Positions 26,714 to 36,000 of a stretch of 64,000 nt of DNA are shown piece by piece. The DNA comes from Chloroflexota bacterium. Its GTDB lineage: Bacteria; Chloroflexota; Anaerolineae; Anaerolineales; Anaerolineaceae. The position numbers and the translations under genes are program-made. Below the pieces are notes generated by a model. That model saw only the letters and a list, made by a program, of their open reading frames with translations, was not told the DNA's origin and made no database searches. The stretch's first letter is position 1, and each line of letters begins with the position of its first letter. The stretch is taken from NCBI GenBank assembly GCA_023434145.1, contig JAEYTI010000210.1, positions 1 to 64,000 of the forward strand. Reading direction: 5' to 3'.

Positions 26714-27814
26714 CTAATGAAGTTCCCACAAAATGGGATGCTTTAGTTTTATGTTCTCCAATTCCAACAGGAACTTTTGGAATTGAGACCTAATGACGTG
26801 CTTATGTTCTTCTGGACCACTTAAAAGTTTATCCAAAGAAACCGTGAAGCGAATATTGCCCCATCCTCCTGGTTTATCCAGGTTGTAGGCTTTTAGATCT
26901 ATGCCATTATTTTTATACTCATCCTTTATCTTCTTCAATTCCTCAGTAATCAAATGCCAGTGTCCGTTTGCCTTGCCATTTACTTCTAGGGCCATAAACA
27001 ATTCGGGAAAGCCGTCAAAATCCGTAGGAAACTGGTAACCCAGCATGCAATACCAGGAATGGATTTGATCAAAAACATAAACAACATACCGATCAGAGCT
27101 TTCCACCTGACGAAGCTGATCATTACTGATGCTGTCGCTGCACATGATCAGCTTTAACCCTTCACCAACCTCTTTCCCCATCGATTGCTTAATAAAACGA
27201 TATACGCCACCAAAGGCCGAGAAGGCTACCAGCAACGAGGGGGTCAGTCTGTCAATTTCAGCCATGCCTTTCACCTCCATAAATTCTATAATTTCATTCG
27301 CTATTGGGTCGTCTTGGAACGTTTTCAAGAATTGATAGAATTCGCACCAGCGGCGTTGTTCAAAACGGACTACATTTCGACCATTCGTATTGGTAAGAAT
27401 GCCCTCTTCATCTTTTGGGTCGAAATATTTTGTTACATACAACAAGTATCCCTTTGTTCCCTCGGGATACGACTGACATAGGTGATCTGCATACCGCGAT
27501 AACTGATTCGGCTGTTCGTCTGAGCCAATTTTGGATTCCAGAAAAACCACATGGGTTTCTTCTTCATTGTACAGTTCGATTACCATGTCCACCCGGCTGC
27601 CCACGTCATGGCCATCCAGTTTCGCAAAAGCTACCTGCGTGCTTACATGAAAACCGAAGCCTTCACGCGGCAGCCCAAATATCGAATGAAGCCATTCGAG
27701 CATTATTGCGGGATGGTGACTGAAAAACCAGGCAATGATTTCCGTGAAGAAGTCCTCTTCTGGAACATATTCGCGATGTAAGGATAGCAGCGTGCGAAAG
27801 AGGTTGCTGGTCAT
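26714..27814 (-). CDS. PD-(D/E)XK nuclease-family protein (366 aa)
   Basis: Residues about 70-110 show the nuclease core: SRVDMVIEL, then HVVFLESKIGS with an E-x-K active-site pair, and downstream a QLSRYADHL helix. This matches the PD-(D/E)XK nuclease family often seen beside methylases. The C-terminal half (ELFMALEVNG, then RFTVSLDKLL) is a separate, unassigned domain. It lies 49 bp upstream of the methyltransferase and 17 bp downstream of the next nuclease-like gene, so it is inside the operon. Likely the DNA-cutting partner or a modified-DNA sensor. Confidence 0.75.
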   Translation of the reverse strand: MTSNLFRTLLSLHREYVPEEDFFTEIIAWFFSHHPAIMLEWLHSIFGLPREGFGFHVSTQVAFAKLDGHDVGSRVDMVIELYNEEETHVVFLESKIGSDEQPNQLSRYADHLCQSYPEGTKGYLLYVTKYFDPKDEEGILTNTNGRNVVRFEQRRWCEFYQFLKTFQDDPIANEIIEFMEVKGMAEIDRLTPSLLVAFSAFGGVYRFIKQSMGKEVGEGLKLIMCSDSISNDQLRQVESSDRYVVYVFDQIHSWYCMLGYQFPTDFDGFPELFMALEVNGKANGHWHLITEELKKIKDEYKNNGIDLKAYNLDKPGGWGNIRFTVSLDKLLSGPEEHKHVIRSQFQKFLLELENIKLKHPILWELH

Positions 27815-27831
27815 TCCAAATTCGAAGTCCT

Positions 27832-28476
27832 TTATGCTTTCAACCGTTCCAGGGTTATTCGTACATCTTCAAACTGGTGCATTAAATCCGATTGCGAGAA
27901 GCAATGCTCCAAGGTATGTTGGTGGTTCTTTAGCCGGTAAATCCACAGTCCTTCGGGTGCTGCCACCACAAATGACGGCAATCCAAGCAGCAGCGCATAC
28001 GAACGAGCTTGCAGCGCAGCCGCCTCCAGGTCACCTGATCCGTTTGGGCGGATCCGCAGCTTATCCTCAAAGAGTGTTAATGGGCCGCGCTCATTTTTCA
28101 CGAGGAAGTCCACGCGTCCGCGAATCACCTGGCTGCCCACGTGAAAGGGACAGGTGTACTGGTATTCGTACTTCAGCCCTAGCTTCTTGAGAAGCGGAAC
28201 AATCACCGATTCTTCAAATTCAGCTTCTGAGCCAAAAGTTTCCGAGCTGCCTGTGGGAACAACTACTTCTGATTGTAACCCATGCTTCATTTGGGTTTCC
28301 ATCGGTACAAATTCTAATAACCGGTTGTAAACCTGATTCGGGATTGGTTCCGCAATTGCGCCCTGAAAATTCCGCCGCACAACACCCCACTCTTTCAAGA
28401 TAGGATCCACTCGCATTTGCGAAAAGGGGATTTCAGCAATCTTGCAAACCCGATCCATTAACATTTGCTTGTTCAT
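27832..28476 (-). CDS. HsdR-N/PD-(D/E)XK-like nuclease subunit (214 aa)
   Basis: After an N-terminal helical region, residues about 95-180 carry FEESVIVPLLKKLGL, YEYQYTCPF, GRVDFLV, LTLFEDKLRI and DLEAAALQARSYAL. These are the D...E-x-K core and following Q-x3-Y motif of type I restriction HsdR N-terminal nuclease domains. There is no helicase part, so it probably works with the separate helicases in this operon. It lies 17 bp from the next nuclease gene and 23 bp from the zinc-finger gene. Confidence 0.75.
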   Translation of the reverse strand: MNKQMLMDRVCKIAEIPFSQMRVDPILKEWGVVRRNFQGAIAEPIPNQVYNRLLEFVPMETQMKHGLQSEVVVPTGSSETFGSEAEFEESVIVPLLKKLGLKYEYQYTCPFHVGSQVIRGRVDFLVKNERGPLTLFEDKLRIRPNGSGDLEAAALQARSYALLLGLPSFVVAAPEGLWIYRLKNHQHTLEHCFSQSDLMHQFEDVRITLERLKA

Positions 28477-28499
28477 ATATAAACCTAAAAATATGCCAC

Positions 28500-29432
28500 C
28501 TAATCCGCACCCGATTCTTCACTATAGTCATCGTGCAGTGGAAACGATCCGAACTGACCGTTTGATTCTCGGCGCAAATGGCCGAGATCCTTGCTGCCAT
28601 CCATGTGGTCATCCGTTTCGTGCTTCTTCCTTGTTGATATCGTCTTGGGCCGTTCTACCCTTGGATTTTGATACCGTGGGTTGGGAAAATTTTCCTGCCC
28701 TGTCTTTGCGGGAATAAACGGAACTTTTCGGTGGTACTTCTTTACATGATCCGAAATGTGATCGGGATGCACATAGCGGTTACACACACCACAAAGAATG
28801 TCCCCAGACACCGCTCTGGGTTGTTTCGCTACCTTCGCCCGCGGAGTCTCTGGTTTCTTATTCGGACATCGTGCTTTATGATTGACAACTTCAGAAGTAC
28901 GCAGATGGACTTGGCAGTATAAGCATTGATAAACTGCCTGATTAGGACCCTTTGCACTAGTTTTCCGAACCACTGCGACAATCTGATGGTGCTGTTTTAG
29001 ATGATGTGCCAGTAGGCTTGCATCCAGCACTTCTGCACAAATAGGGCAAGAGGTTTCAGGATCGATGGATCTACTTTCTATTGGCGTTGATCGAACAGCA
29101 CTTTTCTTTTTTTCTGGGCTAGTTGAAGGAATGACAGTACGTGGAGTTCTTCTTGGCTGCGCTCTAGAGATAGTACTTGCCTTATGGACATTCTCCACGA
29201 TGCCATATTCATTTACAGTAACCTGGCCATTGTATTCTATGTAAGGACCGTCCGTCTTTGCCTTCTTTTTGTTCCTTTGCCGTTCATTTCCATTCTTCGA
29301 ATCGATGCTTGTAAAAGCACTTCTACCCTCAACAGAGCTGTCTGGATGTATGCGCGATAAGTGCCGGCTCAAATTCTCAGGATTTAGTTGACAGCCGCAA
29401 ATGGGACAGACTGAGTTTCCGGTTTTATTCAT
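28500..29432 (-). CDS. Bacterial multi-C2H2-type zinc-finger protein (310 aa)
   Basis: Four finger-like motifs with the same spacing: three C-x2-C-x11-H-x4-H (starting near residues 9, 129 and 213) and one C-x2-C-x11-H-x3-C (near 168). They are separated by basic, Ser/Pro-rich linkers (RNKKKAKTDG; SPEKKKSAVRS). The acidic C-terminus ends YSEESGAD. The same finger with identical spacing ends the methyltransferase in this operon. It is probably a DNA-binding or docking factor. Multi-finger C2H2 proteins are rare in bacteria. Confidence 0.7.
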   Translation of the reverse strand: MNKTGNSVCPICGCQLNPENLSRHLSRIHPDSSVEGRSAFTSIDSKNGNERQRNKKKAKTDGPYIEYNGQVTVNEYGIVENVHKASTISRAQPRRTPRTVIPSTSPEKKKSAVRSTPIESRSIDPETSCPICAEVLDASLLAHHLKQHHQIVAVVRKTSAKGPNQAVYQCLYCQVHLRTSEVVNHKARCPNKKPETPRAKVAKQPRAVSGDILCGVCNRYVHPDHISDHVKKYHRKVPFIPAKTGQENFPNPRYQNPRVERPKTISTRKKHETDDHMDGSKDLGHLRRESNGQFGSFPLHDDYSEESGAD

Positions 29433-29474
29433 TTCACCAAAGTTTCCTCAATCATCTTCATTGTGTAAATTACT

Positions 29475-32327
29475 CTACAGTAGCGGTAAATACACATAGA
29501 TGCCCAGTACATCCGGTGGTAACTGAGGCTCTATCCGATAACGAATGCTTCGAACTTTTGATGCTCGGCGCACCCGCTGATGTGCGTCTAGAAGTTCTTC
29601 TCCACGCTCTACTGCCACTTGGTTAAGGTGGGGGCGGAGGATTTCGACACCATCAATCACTCGCCTGACAAAGTCCGTTGCTTGTTCAGTGGAGATGTTT
29701 GATTCTGGCTGCGCCGACAACAGCGAGTCTGCAATTGCTTCTTCGACCCAAACCGCATTTTGCGGGCTGCCAGTGAAAGCCAGCACCCGGCAGTCTTCCG
29801 CCAGCAAGGGCCTCTCTTCATTATTATTCTGAATTTGAATGATGTGATAGCGGAACCGTACCAGCAGAAGTGTTGTTCGTTTATCCACGCTCTTCGTTCG
29901 TATTGCTCCACAGCGCCGCGCAGCCGGATAATGTACCGCATCGCCTGAGAGGGGATCGAGTGCAGTCTCCAATACGTGGTTAGCCAGCGTTTCCACAAAT
30001 GGGTGGGTTCGCTGAATGTAACGCTCCCCTTCCTGAACCGGTAGGCTAAACCGAAGGCGGAGTTTCGGATCCTTCAACTCGAAGCCTGATGATTGCGCAA
30101 GCACATCCTTCAATGCCGCTGACGCCTCGCTCAAGTTCGCCTCTTGTGGATCACTCCCTGCAACCTGAGTTCCAAACGCTGTCAGCGATCGACGGGTAAA
30201 ATCAGCCACGTCCACGCCCGATCCAATCGCGGTCTGAACAGCATGCAGTTCCCGGGCGACTTCATCCACCTTGATAGTTTCTTGTGCAAACAGGGTGCGG
30301 GATCGCTTTTCACGCTCCGATGCAGCTTCCCATTTCCCGTAAAGATCTTCTTTCTGCGGCTTGATAAACTCGTCGAAACCTGGCAGGTATCCCTGCAAAG
30401 CACTCGGCTTGGATTTGAGCAGCAATCCTTCGAAGATCGCTTCCACCACCTGCTCTGTGTTGACCGGCACTGGCACGGAGATGCCTAACGAGGAGCGGAT
30501 CGTGCGGTGCTTGCGGAGCAGCACGTCCAGCACCACGCCGTCAATCTGGTTATCCACCCCGTAATAAGTCAGTACCCGTACAGTCTTGTTCGGTTGTCCG
30601 TAACGGTCAACGCGTCCTTCGCGCTGCTCGTGGCGGGTGGGGTTCCAGGATAGATCGTAATGCACGATCGCATTGAAATGCGCTTGCAGGTTGATGCCTT
30701 CCGAGAGGCAGTCGGTCGCTACCAGCACACGTTTTGGCGCTGCCGCGGCTTGCTGCACCCGCTCCACCCGCTCGGGCGGAGGTAATAAACCAGTTACCGC
30801 GACCACTTCAACATTTTTGGGAAGCCGTTTGCGAAGCTCCACAGCAACATACTCGGCGGTTGGTATAAAGCGGCAGAATACAATCGGCTGATACCCCTCG
30901 TTCAACAGACCTTTGACCAGGTCTGCCGCTTTTTTGAGCTTTTCATCTTTGTCACCCAATAGCCCATCAGCGAGGCGAGCCATCTCCAACAGTCTCCGGC
31001 GGTTCCGCTGGCTTTCGTCCTCTTCGCCATCCGTGTCTGAACCTGGGGTTACATCCACACCTTCCGCCGATTCATCCACCATCATATCCAAAATCGTGCG
31101 GCGGCCAATTTCATCTGCCTCGTCGGCCGACCCTGCATCCGCAGGCGCTGCGCGATTGCGTAGCGTTTCCGCGGCTGCGGCTGGACTAGAAGCTAGGGAA
31201 CGCAGCAGCGCCAGGGCCGACCACCATCGTACTCGTTGGTGGAACTGCCCGCCGGTCGCATCAAGTACAGCTTCGCGGGCATAGTCCAGAACGCGCTCAA
31301 ACAACCGTTTATAGTCGGAGCTCAGTTTATAGGTGTCTTCGCGATCTTCTCGTTTCGGGAAGGGGGTTTCTGATTGAAGATAATTTTGAATGTCGCCGCG
31401 ACGCCGCTGAATGAAGTGCTGCGCCAGCCGTTTGCGATGTCGTAAATTCGCTTCCCCAGTCAAGTCGTCCGGTAGGTCTTCAAAATCTTTATCCAGGAAT
31501 GTAAGCAGCGAACGAAAAGCTTCTTCTTTTCCACTATGAGGTGTGGCCGTAACGAGAACAATATGCCGGTTTGGATTCTCAGCCAGGCCGCTCACCAGCT
31601 CAAAGCGCTGGTGTCGGCCGCCACGTTCCGCGCCGTAGGCGCAGGTATGGGCCTCATCTACAATGGCAAACTCCGGGCAGGCGCGTTTGAACTCTTCGCG
31701 TCGTCGGTCGGTTTTAATGTAGTCCATCGAAACAATCACAAATGGGTGACGTTCAAAAAGTGATTCGCCCAGGCTTAAGTTTCGTTCTAACCGGGCTACA
31801 GTGGAAGGCAGCACCAGTTCCGCCTCAATATGGAATTTTTCTCGCAGTTCAGCCTGCCACTGCTCTGCTAGAGGAGGCGGGCATAGAACTGCCATTCGCT
31901 CGATTTCACCGCGATCCAGCATTTCCCGTGCAACCAATCCCGCCTCAATCGTCTTCCCAATACCCACGTCATCCGATATGAGCATCCGCACAGGATCCAA
32001 TTTCAACGCCATCATCAATGGAACGAGCTGGTAGGGGCGAGGTTCAAAACCGAGCCGGGCGAAAGATCGGAATGGTCCGGCAGATGAACGGAAGCCAAGG
32101 CGAATTGCATCACGAAGGAGACGGGCAGAACGATAATCACCAACCTGAGCGGGGTCGGGCAAATCAAATGTTGCAGGAGAGACCGGCTCAAGCGGAAGAT
32201 AAATGCCGGTGACCTCGTCATCCGAGCCGCCCAGCGGACGAAGTACAAGTAGATCACTGGTGGAGTCAGGTAGTACCACCCACTCTCGGCCACGTGCTTT
32301 AACAAGGGAGCCAACAGAGAATGTCAT
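29475..32327 (-). CDS. SNF2-type DNA helicase/translocase, DrmD-like (950 aa)
   Basis: An N-terminal SH3-like strand region (FSVGSLVKARGREWVVL) is followed by the SNF2 core: PRPYQ near 97, SDDVGIGKTIEAG (Walker A) near 124, DEAHTC near 225 and VTATPHSG near 255. The second RecA lobe has FCRFIPTAEYVA and HEQREGRVDRYGQ near 575. A long C-terminal region follows. Order and size match the DISARM class 1 helicase DrmD. Its ATG is 3 nt after the stop of the coiled-coil gene and has no good ribosome site, so translation is probably coupled. Confidence 0.85.
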   Translation of the reverse strand: MTFSVGSLVKARGREWVVLPDSTSDLLVLRPLGGSDDEVTGIYLPLEPVSPATFDLPDPAQVGDYRSARLLRDAIRLGFRSSAGPFRSFARLGFEPRPYQLVPLMMALKLDPVRMLISDDVGIGKTIEAGLVAREMLDRGEIERMAVLCPPPLAEQWQAELREKFHIEAELVLPSTVARLERNLSLGESLFERHPFVIVSMDYIKTDRRREEFKRACPEFAIVDEAHTCAYGAERGGRHQRFELVSGLAENPNRHIVLVTATPHSGKEEAFRSLLTFLDKDFEDLPDDLTGEANLRHRKRLAQHFIQRRRGDIQNYLQSETPFPKREDREDTYKLSSDYKRLFERVLDYAREAVLDATGGQFHQRVRWWSALALLRSLASSPAAAAETLRNRAAPADAGSADEADEIGRRTILDMMVDESAEGVDVTPGSDTDGEEDESQRNRRRLLEMARLADGLLGDKDEKLKKAADLVKGLLNEGYQPIVFCRFIPTAEYVAVELRKRLPKNVEVVAVTGLLPPPERVERVQQAAAAPKRVLVATDCLSEGINLQAHFNAIVHYDLSWNPTRHEQREGRVDRYGQPNKTVRVLTYYGVDNQIDGVVLDVLLRKHRTIRSSLGISVPVPVNTEQVVEAIFEGLLLKSKPSALQGYLPGFDEFIKPQKEDLYGKWEAASEREKRSRTLFAQETIKVDEVARELHAVQTAIGSGVDVADFTRRSLTAFGTQVAGSDPQEANLSEASAALKDVLAQSSGFELKDPKLRLRFSLPVQEGERYIQRTHPFVETLANHVLETALDPLSGDAVHYPAARRCGAIRTKSVDKRTTLLLVRFRYHIIQIQNNNEERPLLAEDCRVLAFTGSPQNAVWVEEAIADSLLSAQPESNISTEQATDFVRRVIDGVEILRPHLNQVAVERGEELLDAHQRVRRASKVRSIRYRIEPQLPPDVLGIYVYLPLL

Positions 32328-32330
32328 ATG

Positions 32331-32993
32331 TTATTTATCCAAGTACATCCAGCATTGTTCATCATTGTAAAAAATTCCGTTCTCATGGTCACCATACGCC
32401 TCGCCTCGGAAATACACTGTGAATTTCCATATGTAATTAATGTTATCAGCCTCGGAATTAACCTCAACTGTATGGGTTGAATATTTTTCACCCGTCCAGA
32501 TCAGATTCCAATAGCTTGCTGATACAGCCTCGCTGCGGTTCTTTGTGTTTTCTACATACTTCTTCAGTGATTTATTGACCGACTCATTGCTGGAGAAATC
32601 GACATTCGATAGCGTTCTCGAGCACATGAACTTTTTTTCCAAAGCGCTCTTCTCCCTAGTAAGCGCCGATACACGACTCGTTTTCGTTTTAATGTCTGCG
32701 GACATTTTTTCAATCTGTGCTTCAAGTTCGGTTGCTTCCTGTGTCAGTTTTTCTGTATCTGCAACCAGAACAGTTTTTTCATTCGCGAACTTGTCGATTT
32801 CAGTCTGTAGTGAAGCATTTTCTGTTGATAGTAATCTGTTATCGTTTTGAGCACCCCGAACTTCTTGTTCCAGCCTGGAGATATCATCAGCTAACTGCTG
32901 TTGTTTTTCCATCTGGTTAATCAGAAGAAACGATTCAACAACTAAGGCAAGAGCTAGAACAATCACAACAACAATGCTCGCCCATTTCATCAT
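32331..32993 (-). CDS. Membrane-anchored coiled-coil protein (220 aa)
   Basis: An N-terminal membrane helix (residues 5-27, SIVVVIVLALALVVESFLLI) is followed by a coiled coil from about 30 to 115 (QLADDISRLEQEVRGAQ ... EKLTQEATELEAQIEKM) and a C-terminal globular part with WTGEKYSTHTVEVN and FRGEAYGDH. GAGGAGA precedes the start. It is sandwiched between the two helicase genes with gaps of 20 and 3 nt, so it is part of the system. A membrane anchor is not a standard DISARM component. Confidence 0.75.
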   Translation of the reverse strand: MMKWASIVVVIVLALALVVESFLLINQMEKQQQLADDISRLEQEVRGAQNDNRLLSTENASLQTEIDKFANEKTVLVADTEKLTQEATELEAQIEKMSADIKTKTSRVSALTREKSALEKKFMCSRTLSNVDFSSNESVNKSLKKYVENTKNRSEAVSASYWNLIWTGEKYSTHTVEVNSEADNINYIWKFTVYFRGEAYGDHENGIFYNDEQCWMYLDK

Positions 32994-33013
32994 GAAATCT
33001 CCTCAATTATTTT

Positions 33014-36000
33014 TTATTTTCCACCAAAAATTGAAGGATATCGAGAAACCAAGCTTTCCCATTTCTCCTTCAAATCAAACCGAATTACTGTATATCCAGT
33101 ATCTTCCATACATTCCTGCTGTATTTGATCCCGAATCCGCCGTTCCGGATAGAGATGATGCGGGCCATCCACATAAATTGCGGCGTGCTCTTGTGCATAG
33201 AAGAAATCAGGACGCGTATGGCAGGCTTTGACCAGATGTTGCGCATGGCTGGGCAAGCGGAAATTCCCTTTCTCGATCATCTCTAGCCATTCCCGCTCCA
33301 GATCAGACTGGCAGAGATTGCATAACTGCTGGTAATGTTCAGCCCGGGAAACAGTTTGTGGAGAGGATGTTGAGGTGCCCTGGCTGTACCGCATCAGGAG
33401 ATCTTTTATTGTCTGCCGGTCCAGCAAACGGTGGTCCATTTGATTGGAGTAACTCATCAAGCAGTCGTAGCAGGCAGCTTCGCAGTCCTCTTTGGCGTTC
33501 GGAGCATGCCGCAGATCTTCCCCTGTTTCTGGATCAAAGTGGCACAATAGTAGAGCTTGGCTGGCCACTCGGGCAAATGCAGTTGGATCATCAACCAGCC
33601 TGCGCAATACACCAGCTCCACCTTCTGCAGACTCATAGAACAAGATCGATTGTCGATTATCGGCGCTCGGCAGTGGTTCGGCGGCCAGTTCGCTATCTTC
33701 CAACTGGAACTCTACTTGAATGGCATTCTTTAAGGCTGCCTGCAAAGAGGCCATCTGTTCAGGTGCCAAACCCGGTTTCGGTTCAAAGATCAAGCTGTTC
33801 TTGTGATCTTCCACAATAGGCACTACTCGCATGGTGCGTGGCGACATCGGGTCATCCGCTTCTGGCGCTGTTTGGTCATCTTCCTTCCGTGCCCAATAGC
33901 CTCGCTCTGTATCCAGGATGAAACCATATTGTTGTGGACTAGAGCGCCTGCGCCATCCTAAATTAATGCGCCATAATGTCGCAGAATGACCATAAGTCAG
34001 CTTGCCAATTAGCTCGCCTTGATAACGAATCTCCGCGGTGCGAGCGGAAATGGCGCCGCCATGTTCGCCGAAGCGGATCGCTGTTCGAAGTTCGTATCCC
34101 TGGCGCAGACGCTCTTCCTCATCCGATGAGATGCGGTCACGACGTTTGGTGGAGACATTCTGAAGGCGGAATAAGTTGTTCAGCGGGGCATCGAGCATGG
34201 AAGCGCAGCGCTCGCAACGATCCAAACCATCGCCACTGGTGATTGGATGAAGGTAGCCACAAACCGGGCACTGTTTAGCGCGCAAGGTGGCAAAGCCACC
34301 GCCAGTATCCGATACTGGAATATTTACCTTGTTGATAATGTAGCGCGAACCTTCGTGATAGATGATCGATCGCGGACCAAACTCGGAAATTGCCAGGAAC
34401 CTCGGGCGGGATAGGAACTCATCGTTCTGCTTGCGAATACGTCGCGCAGGAATATATGCCGAGAGCGGAAGGCGCGGGAAGCTGTAGCCTGGCAGGAAAC
34501 CTTCACTGGCAAAGTAGCGGTACGAATAGAAATCAGATTGAACGATGTTCTCTGCTTCCGTTAGCAGTTCTAGCTGACTCTGGGCTTCTTGGTACAGCCG
34601 CTCCGCCTGGCGTTTGTCTGGCATCGACCGGCTGGCATCCTTGATGATCTTATGCTGTACTTCAAGCTGATTCATGGCAGCCTGGTACAGACTCCGCCAT
34701 CGATCGCATGCCTGGTTGAAATGCAGATCGATTTGGGCGAGTACACTATCTAACCAGCCCTCATTCCACCAGTCAGTCCGTTTTAGGTCACTCTCGATAT
34801 CACTGAGCGCTGCCTGCGCCTTCAACTTTGCTTTGTTCCGGTTTCCCTGTGAATTCAGAGCATCCTGTACATGATCCAAGCAAGCCAGCTTTGCGGTATC
34901 GGAAAGATCCAGCAGGTCTTTCAGCGAAGTACCCAAACTCAGCCCCGATTCCGCCAACCAAATTGCCTGGACATGGCTGCGCACCAGATCTTCATTGGTC
35001 AGATCAATCCGAGGCGGCGTGACCGCACCGGAAACCATCAAACTCGGGCGATTGAAATAGTATTGGTCATGCGGACTGCCGATTGTGCAGTAGGTAAAAA
35101 CCATCGCCGGTTGTCCGCTTCTGCCCGCGCGGCCACTCCGCTGTGCGTAATTTGCAGGGGTGGGTGGGACATTGCGCATATTTACAGCGTTTAGCTCCGA
35201 GATATCGACTCCCAATTCCATTGTGGGCGAGCAGTACAAAATTGGCAAATTTCCAGTGCGGAATCTGGCTTCACGCTCTTCGCGCTGCTCGGATGGAACC
35301 TGGGCGGTGTGCTCCCGGGCTTCAATACCCAGGACCTCCTTTTCCACAGTCTGGTAAAAATGCACAAAGAAATCGTTGGTTTTTCCACCACCATCTGGCA
35401 TACGTGGAACGCGGATGGGATCATGAAATGCGAGCGACCCATCGCCAACTTTCCAGATCATGCCCGAGGCTAGCAGTTGATAGCCTGGTTTGTGACCAAC
35501 ATCATTCTTCTCATCGACTACCTTTTCAACCAGACCCGCGATCCGCAGGCTGTTCAGGATCTGTTCGATAATTTCTTCTGTTTCTTCCAGTGAGATATGG
35601 TTGTGGTTTTCTGGGAAGGTGGCATTCCGGCGTAAGAACTGACCGTACCCGCCCCTTGGTGAAAGATATAGGTTGCCGCCATATTCCTCTTGATCACCCA
35701 GCTTTCGCCTGGGGAACAAAATAGAGGAATGCTCCAGCATCTCACTCTCATCCATCGCCCAGGGAGCAATCAGACGCTGGCTGCTAAGCTGTCGAAGGCT
35801 CTCCTGGGTCGGTTGGTCAAGATAGGTTACTTTGATCGCCAACTCACGGCGCATGAAATCTAGTAAGACTTTTGCAACTTTAATTCTTATCTCGGGGGAT
35901 GCTGAAGCGAGAACCTGATGAGTATTCTGCCAAACATCCTCGGCCGCACAAAGTTCATCCAAAGAAGCGTATTCGATTCTGAGCAAACCGCTTTGCTCAA

